Assembly (NCBI GenBank): GCA_964609305.1
Contig: CAZSRK010000002.1
Span: 19,365 to 83,364 of the forward strand
Direction: 5' to 3'
Length of the DNA: 64,000 bases
DNA from: CAKSXP01 sp964609305
GTDB taxonomy: Bacteria; Bacillota; Clostridia; Oscillospirales; Oscillospiraceae
Below are positions 26,111-34,569 of this stretch, in pieces. A program made the position numbers and the translations under genes. Below the pieces are notes generated by a model. It was given only the letters and a program-made list of their open reading frames with translations. It was not told the origin of the DNA and did no database searches. How positions within the stretch are numbered: the stretch's first letter is position 1; each line of letters begins with the position of its first letter.

Positions 26111-27805
26111 TTACATCTTTTCCGGTGCGGAGACGCCGACCAAAGCCAGGCAATGCGCGATAACGTCCCTGGCGCAGTCGGCCAGAAGCAGGCGCGCGCG
26201 CAGCAGCTCCGGCTCGGAATCCTTGATGCGGCAGCTGTTATAGAAGCGGTGGAAGCGTGCGGCAAGCTCTGTCACATAGCGGTTTATACGGCTCGGGTCG
26301 TAGTCGCGCGCAGCGGCCAGGATCTCATCCGGGAGCGCGGCAAGCTGCTTTATCAGCTCGCGCTCCTGCAGGCTTTTGAGCAATCCGGTGTCGGTCTCCT
26401 CCGGCCGTGGTACCGCGTGCCCCTCGCGCGAGAGCATTTCTATCAAGCTACATATGCGCGCGTGGGCGTACTGGACATAGTACACCGGGTTATCGCTGTC
26501 CTGGCGCACGGCCAGATCCAGATCGAACTCCAGATGGGTATCGGGTCTGGAATTGAAGAAGAATCGGCAGGCGTCGACGCCGATCTCGTCGAGAAGGTCA
26601 CTTAGCGTGAGCGCCTTGCCCGTTCGCTTTGAGACCTTGACGACCTCGCCTCCCCGCACGAGCCGGACCATCTGCATTATCAGAAAGTCGAGCTTTTTGT
26701 CGCCGAGGCCGAGTTCCGGCGCCTTCATCGTCGCGGCAAAACGGATAGCGTGGCCATGATGGTCGGCGCCCCATACGTCGATGACTCTGTCAAATCCGCG
26801 CTCTATGAACTTGTTGCGGTGATAGGCGATATCGACCGCGTAGTATGTGTAAAACCCGTTGGAGCGGCGCAGCACCTCATCCTTATCGGCGCCAAGCGCG
26901 GTGTTGCGCAGCCATATGGCCCCGTCCTTTTCATATGTGTGTCCCGCCTCAGTCAGAAGCTTAACGGTCTGTTCAACATATCCGGACTTGTGCAGCTCGC
27001 TTTCGAGAAACCATCTGTCAAAATGTATGCCGTAACGCTCGAGGTCCTTTTTCATAAGCTCTATGTTATGCGGCAGGCCGAATTCCACAAACGCGGCGCA
27101 GCGCTTGGCCGAAGGCATGTCCAGATACCTGTCCCCGTCGCGCTCATAGATGAGCCCGGCAAGCTGTTTTATGTCGTCTCCATGGTATCCGTTATCGGGA
27201 AATTCAACTGCGTCCTCGCCTTTTATAAGCTGGAGATAGCGCGCCTCGATGCTCTTGCCGAACAGGTCAACCTGGTTACCGGCGTCGTTGACATAGAACT
27301 CCCGCCAGACGTCGTATCCGGCCATATCCAGCACGGAGGCCAGCGCGTCGCCCAGAACGCCGCCGCGGGCGTTGCCTATCGTCATCGGCCCCGTCGGATT
27401 TGCGGAGACGAACTCCACCATGACCTTCTCTCCGTGTCCTGCGTCGGAGCGGCCGTATTCGGTCCCCTCCTCTACCACGGCGCGCAGCACGTCGCCGTAC
27501 CACCTGTCGCCGAGAAAGAAATTCATAAATCCGGGACCTGCAATCTCGACCCGCTCGAAATAGCTCCCCTCAAGATCAAGGTTTTCCGCAAGGGCCTCGG
27601 CGATCTTCCGCGGGGCGGCGTGCATGGCCTTGGCTCCGGCCATGGCATGGTTTGCCGCATAGTCCCCGTTTTTCGAGTCCTTGGGTATCTCGACCTTGCC
27701 GGCGAGCTGTGCGCCGGCGGGAAGCTGCCCGTTGGCAGCGGCCCTGTCATAAGCCGCGGCAAGCAGCCGGTCTATCTGTGTTTTTGCGTTTTCTATCAGG
27801 TTCAT
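26111..27805 (-). CDS. argS: Arginyl-tRNA synthetase
   Basis: This class I synthetase charges tRNA-Arg. The 564-aa product has an N-terminal Add-1-like domain and the signature region EFVSANPTGPMTIGNARGG (residues 131-149). The catalytic core and the anticodon-binding DALR domain end in CLALVGVSAPEKM. In this sequence the HIGH motif reads TIGN (142-145), so neither histidine is present; many ArgS keep at least the first (HVGH, HIGN). The KMSKS-like loop reads KVSKRTGKALTLSDLLDEIG. The start overlaps the DUF1934 stop by four bases. Identity is secure from the rest of the sequence. Confidence 0.93.
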   Translation of the reverse strand: MNLIENAKTQIDRLLAAAYDRAAANGQLPAGAQLAGKVEIPKDSKNGDYAANHAMAGAKAMHAAPRKIAEALAENLDLEGSYFERVEIAGPGFMNFFLGDRWYGDVLRAVVEEGTEYGRSDAGHGEKVMVEFVSANPTGPMTIGNARGGVLGDALASVLDMAGYDVWREFYVNDAGNQVDLFGKSIEARYLQLIKGEDAVEFPDNGYHGDDIKQLAGLIYERDGDRYLDMPSAKRCAAFVEFGLPHNIELMKKDLERYGIHFDRWFLESELHKSGYVEQTVKLLTEAGHTYEKDGAIWLRNTALGADKDEVLRRSNGFYTYYAVDIAYHRNKFIERGFDRVIDVWGADHHGHAIRFAATMKAPELGLGDKKLDFLIMQMVRLVRGGEVVKVSKRTGKALTLSDLLDEIGVDACRFFFNSRPDTHLEFDLDLAVRQDSDNPVYYVQYAHARICSLIEMLSREGHAVPRPEETDTGLLKSLQERELIKQLAALPDEILAAARDYDPSRINRYVTELAARFHRFYNSCRIKDSEPELLRARLLLADCARDVIAHCLALVGVSAPEKM

Positions 27806-28260
27806 ACGCTATCCCGCCTTCCGCTCTCTTTTACGTTTATCTTAAAGCTGTTTCTGCCTATCGTCGTGTGCTCAAGATCGATCAGATATTCTATTTCCAT
27901 ATCCCCGCCGTGCTCGTCAAGGCTGTGGTTGACCCTGCGGGTGGAGACGCCCATCGTCGTCGCGCCGTAAGGCGTGTCGTAGAGGAAATAGTGTTTTTTC
28001 CCCGGCTCGAATATCATCGTCGTATTGAGCGTGCCGACGCGCGACATGGTCACGGCGTCGGGCTTTACGGAAAACGTAGTCGTCGTACCCGCAAGCCCGG
28101 TTATCTCGCTTTCCATATATGAGAAGTATGTTCCTCCGTTTTTATGCAGATACTTTCCGTCAGTGACAAGCTCTATGACATCGGTTTCGTCATCGGAAAA
28201 GGTCTGCGTACCGACAATGGAGATTATAACGTCCTTGCCGGCTCTTATATTCTCGTTCAT
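27802..28260 (-). CDS. DUF1934 family protein (YwiB-like)
   Basis: This 152-aa protein belongs to the DUF1934 family, a small lipocalin-like beta-barrel of unknown role often found beside argS in Firmicutes. Typical features are VIISIVGTQTF near the start, GGTYFSYMESEITGLAGTTT, and the end VNHSLDEHGGDMEIEYLIDL. The start at ATG 28260 was chosen over upstream ATGs because it follows murI by 22 bases. The stop overlaps the argS start (ATGA), so it is translated together with argS. No function is claimed. Confidence 0.85.
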   Translation of the reverse strand: MNENIRAGKDVIISIVGTQTFSDDETDVIELVTDGKYLHKNGGTYFSYMESEITGLAGTTTTFSVKPDAVTMSRVGTLNTTMIFEPGKKHYFLYDTPYGATTMGVSTRRVNHSLDEHGGDMEIEYLIDLEHTTIGRNSFKINVKESGRRDSV

Positions 28261-28282
28261 AGCTGCCTCTTTTCGTGTTGCT

Positions 28283-29083
28283 TTATATATCGGCATGGCT
28301 GACCGTGCCGCAGTATTCATCCCGAAGGAACAGCCGCGCATTTTCACGGAACAGGTCCGCGTCGCCGCTGGTATATATCCGAACCTCGCCGCTTTGCCTG
28401 TCGGCGAGCGCGCCCGTCCGATTGAGGAAACCGGCCAGTTCCTGTGCGGCGGCCTCGCTGTTGCTGACAAGCTCCGCACCGGGAAGGACCGCGCTTATCT
28501 CCGGCGCAAGCATCGGATAGTGCGTGCAGCCGAGAAGCATGACACGGCATTCCTGCCCAAGAAAGGGCTCCAGCGCCCGTCGGACCTCTTCGGCTGTTTC
28601 CGGGTCGTTCCTGCCGAATCGTCCGCTCTCGACCAGTGGAACAAATTCGGGGCATGCGCAGGCCAGCACCTTTGACTTTGGCGCAATGGTCTCTATCGCA
28701 CGCTGATACGCCCCGCTGTTTATCGTGGCCTCGGTCGCGATGACCCCGATGCCGCCGTCCTGTGCGCGCATGACCGCCTTCTTCACGGCCGAGTCGATGA
28801 CCCCGACGACGGGCACCGGCGAGGCAGCTTTTAGCTGCTCCATCGCGTTTGAGCTGCTGGTGCCGCAGGCCACGAGCACGGCCTTCACGTCAAATCCGGT
28901 CACGAACGCGAGGTCGCGAAGCGACAGCCTGATAAGCTCCTCACGCGACCGACCGCCATATGGAGCATGCGCCGAATCGCCAAAAAATATCAGGTTTTCC
29001 CCCGGCATCAGCCGTCTGAGCGCCCGAAGCGCCGTCAGCCCGCCAAGGCCGGAATCAAATATGGCGATCGCTCTGTTATCCAT
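28283..29083 (-). CDS. murI: Glutamate racemase
   Basis: MurI makes D-glutamate for peptidoglycan. The 266-aa product has the expected parts: IFDSGLGGLTALR (D10), the first catalytic cysteine in VACGTSSS (C73, with Gly where many members have Asn) and the second in LLGCTHYP (C186). FFGDSAHAPYGGRS is also typical. The ATG at 29083 follows GGAGGAAAGC. It is the first gene of a leftward operon with the DUF1934 gene, argS and the homocysteine methyltransferase, all tightly spaced. Confidence 0.95.
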   Translation of the reverse strand: MDNRAIAIFDSGLGGLTALRALRRLMPGENLIFFGDSAHAPYGGRSREELIRLSLRDLAFVTGFDVKAVLVACGTSSSNAMEQLKAASPVPVVGVIDSAVKKAVMRAQDGGIGVIATEATINSGAYQRAIETIAPKSKVLACACPEFVPLVESGRFGRNDPETAEEVRRALEPFLGQECRVMLLGCTHYPMLAPEISAVLPGAELVSNSEAAAQELAGFLNRTGALADRQSGEVRIYTSGDADLFRENARLFLRDEYCGTVSHADI

Positions 29084-29176
29084 GCTTTCCTCCAAATAGC
29101 GGCGGGCGCTTCCGCGCTGAGCCGCGTGCTCTGCGCAAATCTCAGGCGGTGTGCCCGCCATTAATTCACTGTGGGT

Positions 29177-29205
29177 ATCATATGCCAAAACCCACCGCAA
29201 ATCAA
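29177..29205 (-). promoter_or_regulatory. Sigma-A-type promoter of the murI operon
   Basis: On the minus strand TTGATT (29205-29200) and TATGAT (29182-29177) are separated by 17 bases, about 90 bases before murI. Confidence 0.6.
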
Positions 29206-29289
29206 GGGGGAAATTTGTGTGGAATTTTATAAGGCCCTTTGATATAATGAATTAGGAACCGGAAAGACACTTTCGCCGAGGAGGTTAGC

Positions 29290-29697
29290 ATGAAGATCGA
29301 GCTTACGACAAAAGAATTCCGCAGACTGCTTGACATGGTATACATCGGCAACTGGGTGCTCAATTCCACGCGCGGCAGCGACCGCTTCGAAGACTACGAC
29401 AAGATCCAGGAAAAACTCTTCGCGCAGTGTGCAAAAAACGACATGACCTCGCTCATCCAGGTCTGGCACGGCCATATATTCCCCTCCCGCGCATACGAGG
29501 ACGGCGGTATTCACGAGGCCATCGCAGATTATGAGGACGCTGTATTTTTCGACATCCTCGCCGAGGAGCTTGCGCGCCGCGACATGGATTCAGAGCATAT
29601 CAGCCCCGACGATGTTTCGGAGCTTGCCATCCGGATCAACGAGTATATAAGCGAGTTTGAAAAAAACGGCGTTGACAACATTGAAATAGTCAAATAG
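29290..29697 (+). CDS. Conserved-looking hypothetical protein
   Basis: This 135-aa protein is not one I recognise. It is acidic, soluble and probably mostly helical, beginning MKIELTTKEFRRLLDMVYIG and ending FEKNGVDNIEIVK. It has no membrane segment, signal peptide or metal-binding cluster. GAGGAGG lies before the ATG, and a TATAAT (29243-29248) about 40 bases upstream supports it being expressed, though a matching -35 box is weak. It is followed by a hairpin at 29732-29770 and then spoVAC. Confidence 0.7.
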   Translation: MKIELTTKEFRRLLDMVYIGNWVLNSTRGSDRFEDYDKIQEKLFAQCAKNDMTSLIQVWHGHIFPSRAYEDGGIHEAIADYEDAVFFDILAEELARRDMDSEHISPDDVSELAIRINEYISEFEKNGVDNIEIVK

Positions 29698-29731
29698 CGC
29701 CAAAATACTTAATTGACCGGCATAAAACGGC

Positions 29732-29770
29732 CTCCCAGTGGCAGACTAAGCCCATTGGGAGGCGATTTTA
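29732..29770 (+). terminator. Terminator-like hairpin between the hypothetical gene and spoVAC
   Basis: A stem of about 12 bp (GCCTCCCAGTGG with CCCATTGGGAGGC, one G-U pair) is followed by GATTTTATTAT. The spoVAC start lies only a few bases further on, and the GGGAGG in the right strand is the only ribosome-site-like sequence before it. Confidence 0.65.
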
Positions 29771-29774
29771 TTAT

Positions 29775-30218
29775 ATGAAAATGACCAATCAGGAATACAA
29801 CGAATACCTTAAAAAAATGAGCCCGCCGTCGCCGCTGGGCAAAGACATGCTCAAGGCGTTTTTTGTCGGCGGGGTCATCTGCTGCATAGGCCAGGGGCTT
29901 ATACAGATGTGGGGCTACTTCGGCCTGTCGGAGCAGGACGCCGCGACAGCCGCGACGATAACGCTCGTTTTCCTCGGCGCGTTCCTGACCGGTTTCGGGC
30001 TTTACGACGACATCGCAAAGTTTGCCGGCGCGGGCACGCTTGTGCCCATAACCGGCTTTTCAAACGCCGTCGTCACGCCTGCGCTCGAGTTCAAGAGCGA
30101 GGGTATCATAACCGGCACCGCTGCCAAGATGTTCACCATCTCCGGCCCCGTCATCGTGTTCGGCATCTCCGCCAGCGTCGTATACGGCCTGATACTCGTA
30201 CTCTCCGGCGCCGGCTGA
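29775..30218 (+). CDS. spoVAC: Stage V sporulation protein AC
   Basis: SpoVAC is a membrane protein of the SpoVA channel that moves dipicolinic acid into spores and out at germination; in Bacillus it acts as a mechanosensitive channel component. The 147-aa product has the family start NQEYNEYLKKMSPPSPLGKDM, several hydrophobic segments, and GAGTLVPITGFSNAVVTPALEFKSEG in the last third, which is diagnostic. Length is typical. The usual partners spoVAD and spoVAE are not next to it here. It ends 6 bases from the oppositely oriented AAA ATPase gene. ATG 29781 is an alternative start. Confidence 0.92.
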   Translation: MKMTNQEYNEYLKKMSPPSPLGKDMLKAFFVGGVICCIGQGLIQMWGYFGLSEQDAATAATITLVFLGAFLTGFGLYDDIAKFAGAGTLVPITGFSNAVVTPALEFKSEGIITGTAAKMFTISGPVIVFGISASVVYGLILVLSGAG

Positions 30219-30224
30219 GCGGCA

Positions 30225-31652
30225 TTACTCCTCCGGCAGGTCCGAGCTGACCACAGTCATTATCTCGTCCCGCGTCGGGCTGTCCATCGCTGCAATGCGG
30301 TCGGCCTGGCGCGAGACCATATCCTCAAACAGATTGCGCACGTCACGGCCGTTTCCAAAGTTATCGCTTCTGTGCTCGTACATGGCTTCAAACCGCTCGC
30401 GCGCGCACTCGAGCGCCTCCTCCGTCAGTTTATAGCCGTTTTTTTCGCACATACCGTTGAATATCTCAAAAAGCTCCCGTCCCGTGTAATCGGGAAAATG
30501 AAAATACTTATTAAACCTGGACTCCAGCCCCGGGTTGGAATTTGTAAATTCCTCCATACGTCCGGAATATCCCGCGACGATGACAACCAGGTCGTCGCGG
30601 TTATCCTCCATGCCCTTGAGTATCGTCTCTATCGCCTCACGTCCAAAGTCGTTTTCTCCGCCGGATGCAAGGGAATACGCCTCGTCTATGAACAGTACGC
30701 CGCCGAGCGCGGACTGTATTACCTCCTGTGTCTTGAGCGCCGTCTGTCCGACATAGCCGGCGCACAGGCCAGCTCGATCCACTTCGATAAGCTGCCCCCT
30801 GGACAGCACGCCTATGGCCGCATATATTCCCGCGAGCAGGCGCGCGACCGTCGTTTTGCCGGTGCCGGGGTTTCCCGTGAACACCAGGTGCAGGGACATA
30901 GCCGGTGAGGGCAGGTCGTTTTCAAGCCGCATCTTGCGCACTTTTATCAGGTTTATAAGGCTTTTTACGTCCTTTTTGACCTCCTCAAGGCCGATAAGCG
31001 CATCGAGCAAGTCCATCAGTTCCTCAAGCGACGGTTTCTCTTCATCCTGCGTCTTCGCGGCAGCCTTCTCCTGCTACGCGCCGGGACCCGTCTGCGCGCC
31101 GGCGGCGGCCGGCGGGTGCTTTTCAGCAAAGCCAGGCTCCACGCTGGTGACATAGTCCATGGCGCGCAGCGCCGGCTTTGACTTTTTGACAAGCGCGCTG
31201 TCGCATACCGTGCCGAGCCTGTCGCCGCATTCGGTTATAAACTCCGCCTCCTCCAGCGTAACCTCGTCGTCCACGGCGGCAAGGCAAAGCAGGATGTTTG
31301 TCAGCATGCGTATAAAGACGCGGGAAAAATCGGTGCCATTTTTGGCATCCTTCTCGGCAAGTCCCCAGAAAAACAGCGGCGGCAGAAACTCACCCGAACT
31401 GCACACCGCTCCGGTAAGCTCCCAAAGCAGCCAGCGCGGACGGCGGGCGTTTTTTGAATACAGCTCGTTTATCGCATCAACATGGTTCTGGGTTATGGCA
31501 GATGCGCGGCTCCACAGTTTGATTGCGCAGGACTGCATGAAATCGTCCAGCTCCGCACGATACGAATCACCGGCCGCCTTGTAAAAAGCCTGCGTATTGG
31601 CGACATAGGTGCTGTGCAGTTTTTCCGCCGGCAGCTTCCACTGGCTGGGCAT
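30225..31652 (-). pseudogene. TerB-like/AAA ATPase (SpoVK/CbbX type), split by an in-frame TAG
   Basis: One reading frame runs from ATG 31652 to 30225 and is broken by a single TAG at 31074-31076. The upstream part (192 aa) has a TerB-like segment, CLAAVDDEVTLEEAEFI. After the stop the same frame goes on through a charged linker (QEKAAAKTQDEEKPSLEEL reading from the TAG as Gln) into an AAA+ domain from ATG 31016. That domain has GNPGTGKTT (48-56), VLFIDEA (107-113) and an arginine-rich sensor region, close to SpoVK and CbbX. Without the stop it would be a 475-aa protein. The AAA part (263 aa) could still be made from ATG 31016. Confidence 0.75.
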
Positions 31653-31689
31653 CGCTTACCGCCTCCTCTTTCATTATGGGTCAAATCTT

Positions 31690-31719
31690 ATTATATATGT
31701 TTTAAGAGCAACTTTACAA
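31690..31719 (-). promoter_or_regulatory. Sigma-A-type promoter of the TerB-AAA gene
   Basis: On the minus strand TTGTAA (31719-31714) and TATAAT (31695-31690) are separated by 18 bases, with AGGAGGCGG before the ATG at 31652. Confidence 0.6.
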
Positions 31720-31790
31720 GCATAATATCTTCCTGGTATAATCCAATATGGACGGGGATGCCTGACTTCATTCCCGCGCGCCGCCGTTAT

Positions 31791-31819
31791 TTGACGCGGC
31801 GGACATATTATGTTATACT
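31791..31819 (+). promoter_or_regulatory. Sigma-A promoter of the CorC-like pair
   Basis: TTGACG (31791-31796) and TATACT (31814-31819) are separated by 17 bases. A second identical TATACT lies at 31828-31833 inside a 14-bp tandem duplication. Confidence 0.7.
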
Positions 31820-31835
31820 TGTTATGTTATACTTG
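31808..31835 (+). repeat. Perfect 14-bp tandem duplication carrying a -10 box
   Basis: TTATGTTATACTTG occurs twice head to tail (31808-31821 and 31822-31835). Each copy contains TATACT; only the first is well spaced from TTGACG at 31791. Confidence 0.85.
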
Positions 31836-31879
31836 GATCCAAATAAATTCCCGCTTTGTGATTGGAGTGATGAGTCCGC

Positions 31880-33163
31880 ATGGACGAAGGTAATCCTTTA
31901 TCGTATGTTCTGATAGTTTTTCTGCTTGCCATGGCCGCATACTTTGCCATGGCCGAGTCAGCCTTTGCGTCCGTGAGCAAAATCAGGATAAAAACCAGTG
32001 CGGATCGCGGCGACAGACGCGCAGTCAGGGCAATGAGGATCCTTGACCGTCCCGACGCTGCGGCCACCACACTGCTTATCGGTATCAACATCGTGTATCT
32101 GGCGGTGGCCTGTCTGGTCGCTGTGATCGTCATACGCAGATGGGGGCCCGGCGCCGTGGTGTGGAGCGCGGTCATCCTGACCACCCTCGTGTTCATCGCG
32201 TGCGAGATGCTTCCGAAGTATCTGGCCAGAAAATACAGCGAGCGCCTTGCCCTTGCAACCGCCGGTTCGCTGTTCTTTTTTATGGCGCTTCTCTCGCCCC
32301 TGTCCCGCCTGCTCACGGCCTTCGGAAACGCCTTTGCCCGGCTCACACGCGGCGATCCTGAGATCACCGTTACCGAAGACGAGCTTTACGACATCATAGA
32401 AAACCTTAAGGACGAGGGCGAGCTCAGCGAGGGCCGCAGCGAGCTTGTCCACTCCGCGCTTATGTTCGGCGACGTCACCGTTGAGAGCGTGCTGACCTCC
32501 CGAGTCGACCTTGACGCCCTAGACGTCGACACGCCCGCCTGTGAGGTCATCGAGACAGTCAAAACATTCAAACACAGCCGACTGCCCGTCTACCGCGGCA
32601 GTATCGACAATGTGATCGGCGTCCTCCAGATCCGAAAGTACATAAAAGCCTATATAAGCGGCGGAGGAAACGTCAGCATGGAACCGCTGCTGGACGAGGC
32701 TTTCTTTGTACACCAGAGCACGAATATAGATGAGCTGCTGCCGGAAATGAGCCACAAAAAGCTCAACATGGCCATCGTCACGGACAATTACGGCGGTACG
32801 CTCGGCATCGTAACGATCGAGGATATGCTCGAGGAGCTGGTCGGCGAGATATGGGACGAGGACGACGAAATCATCGAGACATTCACCAAGAATCCCGACG
32901 GCAGCATAGAGATGAGCTCGGAGCTGGATATGGAAGAGGCCTTCGAACTGCTCGACTATGACGACCCGGAGGACACCGACTGGGAGCATAAACTCCTCGG
33001 TGAATGGGCCTATGAAAAATTTGAGCTGCTGCCCCGTCCGGGCGACAGCTTCCGCTATCACGAGCTGGAGATAACCGTAACCGGCATGAGCCAGCACCGG
33101 ATCACCAAGCTCACCTTCCGCATACTGCCTGAGGAGGCAAAGGAAGGGGGCGATGAGAAATGA
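31880..33163 (+). CDS. CNNM/CBS/CorC-domain membrane protein (hemolysin C-like), copy 1
   Basis: This is a 427-aa protein of the family once called hemolysin/TlyC, now linked to Mg2+/Co2+ transport (CorC, CNNM, YhdP types). The N-terminal part is a DUF21/CNNM transmembrane domain of three to four helices (about 1-135). A CBS pair follows (about 200-330: VDLDALDVDTP...HSRLPVYRGSIDNVIGVL and IAIV-type NYGGTLGIVTIEDMLEELVGEI), then a CorC_HlyC domain (about 345-420: GDSFRYHELEITVTGM). GGAGTGAT precedes the ATG. The stop overlaps the next gene by four bases. Confidence 0.9.
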   Translation: MDEGNPLSYVLIVFLLAMAAYFAMAESAFASVSKIRIKTSADRGDRRAVRAMRILDRPDAAATTLLIGINIVYLAVACLVAVIVIRRWGPGAVVWSAVILTTLVFIACEMLPKYLARKYSERLALATAGSLFFFMALLSPLSRLLTAFGNAFARLTRGDPEITVTEDELYDIIENLKDEGELSEGRSELVHSALMFGDVTVESVLTSRVDLDALDVDTPACEVIETVKTFKHSRLPVYRGSIDNVIGVLQIRKYIKAYISGGGNVSMEPLLDEAFFVHQSTNIDELLPEMSHKKLNMAIVTDNYGGTLGIVTIEDMLEELVGEIWDEDDEIIETFTKNPDGSIEMSSELDMEEAFELLDYDDPEDTDWEHKLLGEWAYEKFELLPRPGDSFRYHELEITVTGMSQHRITKLTFRILPEEAKEGGDEK

Positions 33164-34416
33164 TGCGCTATACGATCGGTGTAATCATCTGCGTTGCCCT
33201 ATCCGCGTTTTTCTCCGTCTGCAAAACCAGTCTCTCAAGTGCCAGCCGCATGCGTCTGGAGTCGCTGGCTGAGGACGGCAGCCGCGGGGCAAGGCTGGCC
33301 TGCGGCATCCTGAGCAGCATCGACTCCGCCGCCGGCGCGATACTGCTCGGCAACACCTTTGTGAACATCACCGCAGCCTCGCTAACGAGCGTGATCGCCG
33401 TCCTGCTTGGCTGGAGCAGCTATGTTGCCGTCGCGGCGGCGGTCATAATAGTCATCGTCATAATCTTCGGCGAGACCATACCCAGGATAGTGGCCAGGAA
33501 AAACGCAACCCGTCTGACCTGTGGCGTGTCCTATCCGATAAGGCTTCTTATGATAATCCTGTTTCCCATCGTGAGGCCGGTTATTGGCCTGGCGCGGCTC
33601 ATCACCCACCCCGCGGAAACTGAGGAGGAGCCGGGCGACGAAGAATCCGCCGTTGAGGAACTTCAGTCCATAATCGAAACCGTCGAGGACGAGGGCATAA
33701 TTGACGAGGAACGCTCCGACCTGCTTCAGGCAGCGCTGGACTTCTCCGAGATCTCCGCACGGGAGGTCATGACCTCCCGTGTGGATATGGAGGCGATCGA
33801 TATAGACGACGACTGGGAGGAAACGGCCGCTCTGATCGAGAGCACCAGCTTCTCCCGTATACCTGTTTACGAAGACAGCATCGACAACATAATCGGCGTT
33901 CTGTACCTCAACCACTTCTTCAGGGCCGCGCTGGATAACCCGAAACCGGACATCCGCTCGCTTCTGATCGAGCCCTGTTATGTCTACAAGACGATGAAGC
34001 TTCCCTCCGTCCTGTCCGAGCTGCGCCGCGCCAAGACGCACATCGCCATCGTCACCGATGAGTACGGCGGCTCCATGGGGCTTATCACCATGGAGGATGT
34101 GATGGAACAGATAGTCGGCGATATCTGGGACGAATCCGACGAGATCGAGACAGAAGTCGTGCAGCGCAGCCTGGGCAAGTATGAGCTTGACGGCGATATG
34201 AGCATGTCCGACTTCATGGAGCTTATAGAAGATGAGCTTGTCGGCAAACTGCCCGAAAGCGAAAGTTCCACGGTCGGCGGCTGGACAATAGAGTCATTCG
34301 GCGCTTTTCCGCAGGCTGGCGACAGCTTCAGCGCGGCAAACCTTCACGTGACCGTGCTTGAGATGGATGAGGATGGGCTGCGTGTTGAAAAGGTCCTGGT
34401 AGAGACCGGCAGTTGA
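33160..34416 (+). CDS. CNNM/CBS/CorC-domain membrane protein (hemolysin C-like), copy 2
   Basis: This 418-aa paralogue of the gene just upstream has the same domain order: CNNM membrane domain (about 1-135), CBS pair (about 200-330: SFSRIPVYEDSIDNIIGVLY and DEYGGSMGLITMEDVMEQIVGDIWDE) and C-terminal CorC_HlyC domain (about 345-412). The ATGA overlap shows translational coupling, so the two may act as a heteromer in Mg2+ or other divalent-cation homeostasis; this is inference. Sequence divergence between the copies is substantial, so the duplication is old. A strong terminator follows at 34527-34563. Confidence 0.9.
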   Translation: MMRYTIGVIICVALSAFFSVCKTSLSSASRMRLESLAEDGSRGARLACGILSSIDSAAGAILLGNTFVNITAASLTSVIAVLLGWSSYVAVAAAVIIVIVIIFGETIPRIVARKNATRLTCGVSYPIRLLMIILFPIVRPVIGLARLITHPAETEEEPGDEESAVEELQSIIETVEDEGIIDEERSDLLQAALDFSEISAREVMTSRVDMEAIDIDDDWEETAALIESTSFSRIPVYEDSIDNIIGVLYLNHFFRAALDNPKPDIRSLLIEPCYVYKTMKLPSVLSELRRAKTHIAIVTDEYGGSMGLITMEDVMEQIVGDIWDESDEIETEVVQRSLGKYELDGDMSMSDFMELIEDELVGKLPESESSTVGGWTIESFGAFPQAGDSFSAANLHVTVLEMDEDGLRVEKVLVETGS

Positions 34417-34526
34417 CTTTTTGCACTGCCGTCTTTATAGCGGCGCGGTATTTCATATGCCACAAGACCTGGCGGTCTGCTTTACTTGCCTGCACCGGGT
34501 ATAGGCAAATGCGGCGATCTATCTGA

Positions 34527-34563
34527 AAAATGTCCGTTTGAGCAATGCTCAAACGGACATTTT
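34527..34563. terminator. Bidirectional terminator between convergent genes
   Basis: A perfect 17-bp inverted repeat (34527-34543 with 34547-34563), loop AAT, has A and T runs at its edges. It separates the second CorC-like gene (plus) from the flavoenzyme gene (minus). Confidence 0.9.
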
Positions 34564-34569
34564 CTTATC

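Noticed and set aside
29670..29720. Sigma-G-like promoter for spoVAC (TGAAAT ... AATACTT)
   Set aside because: The match is partial and the spacing is uncertain; it overlaps the end of the upstream gene and cannot be told from chance.
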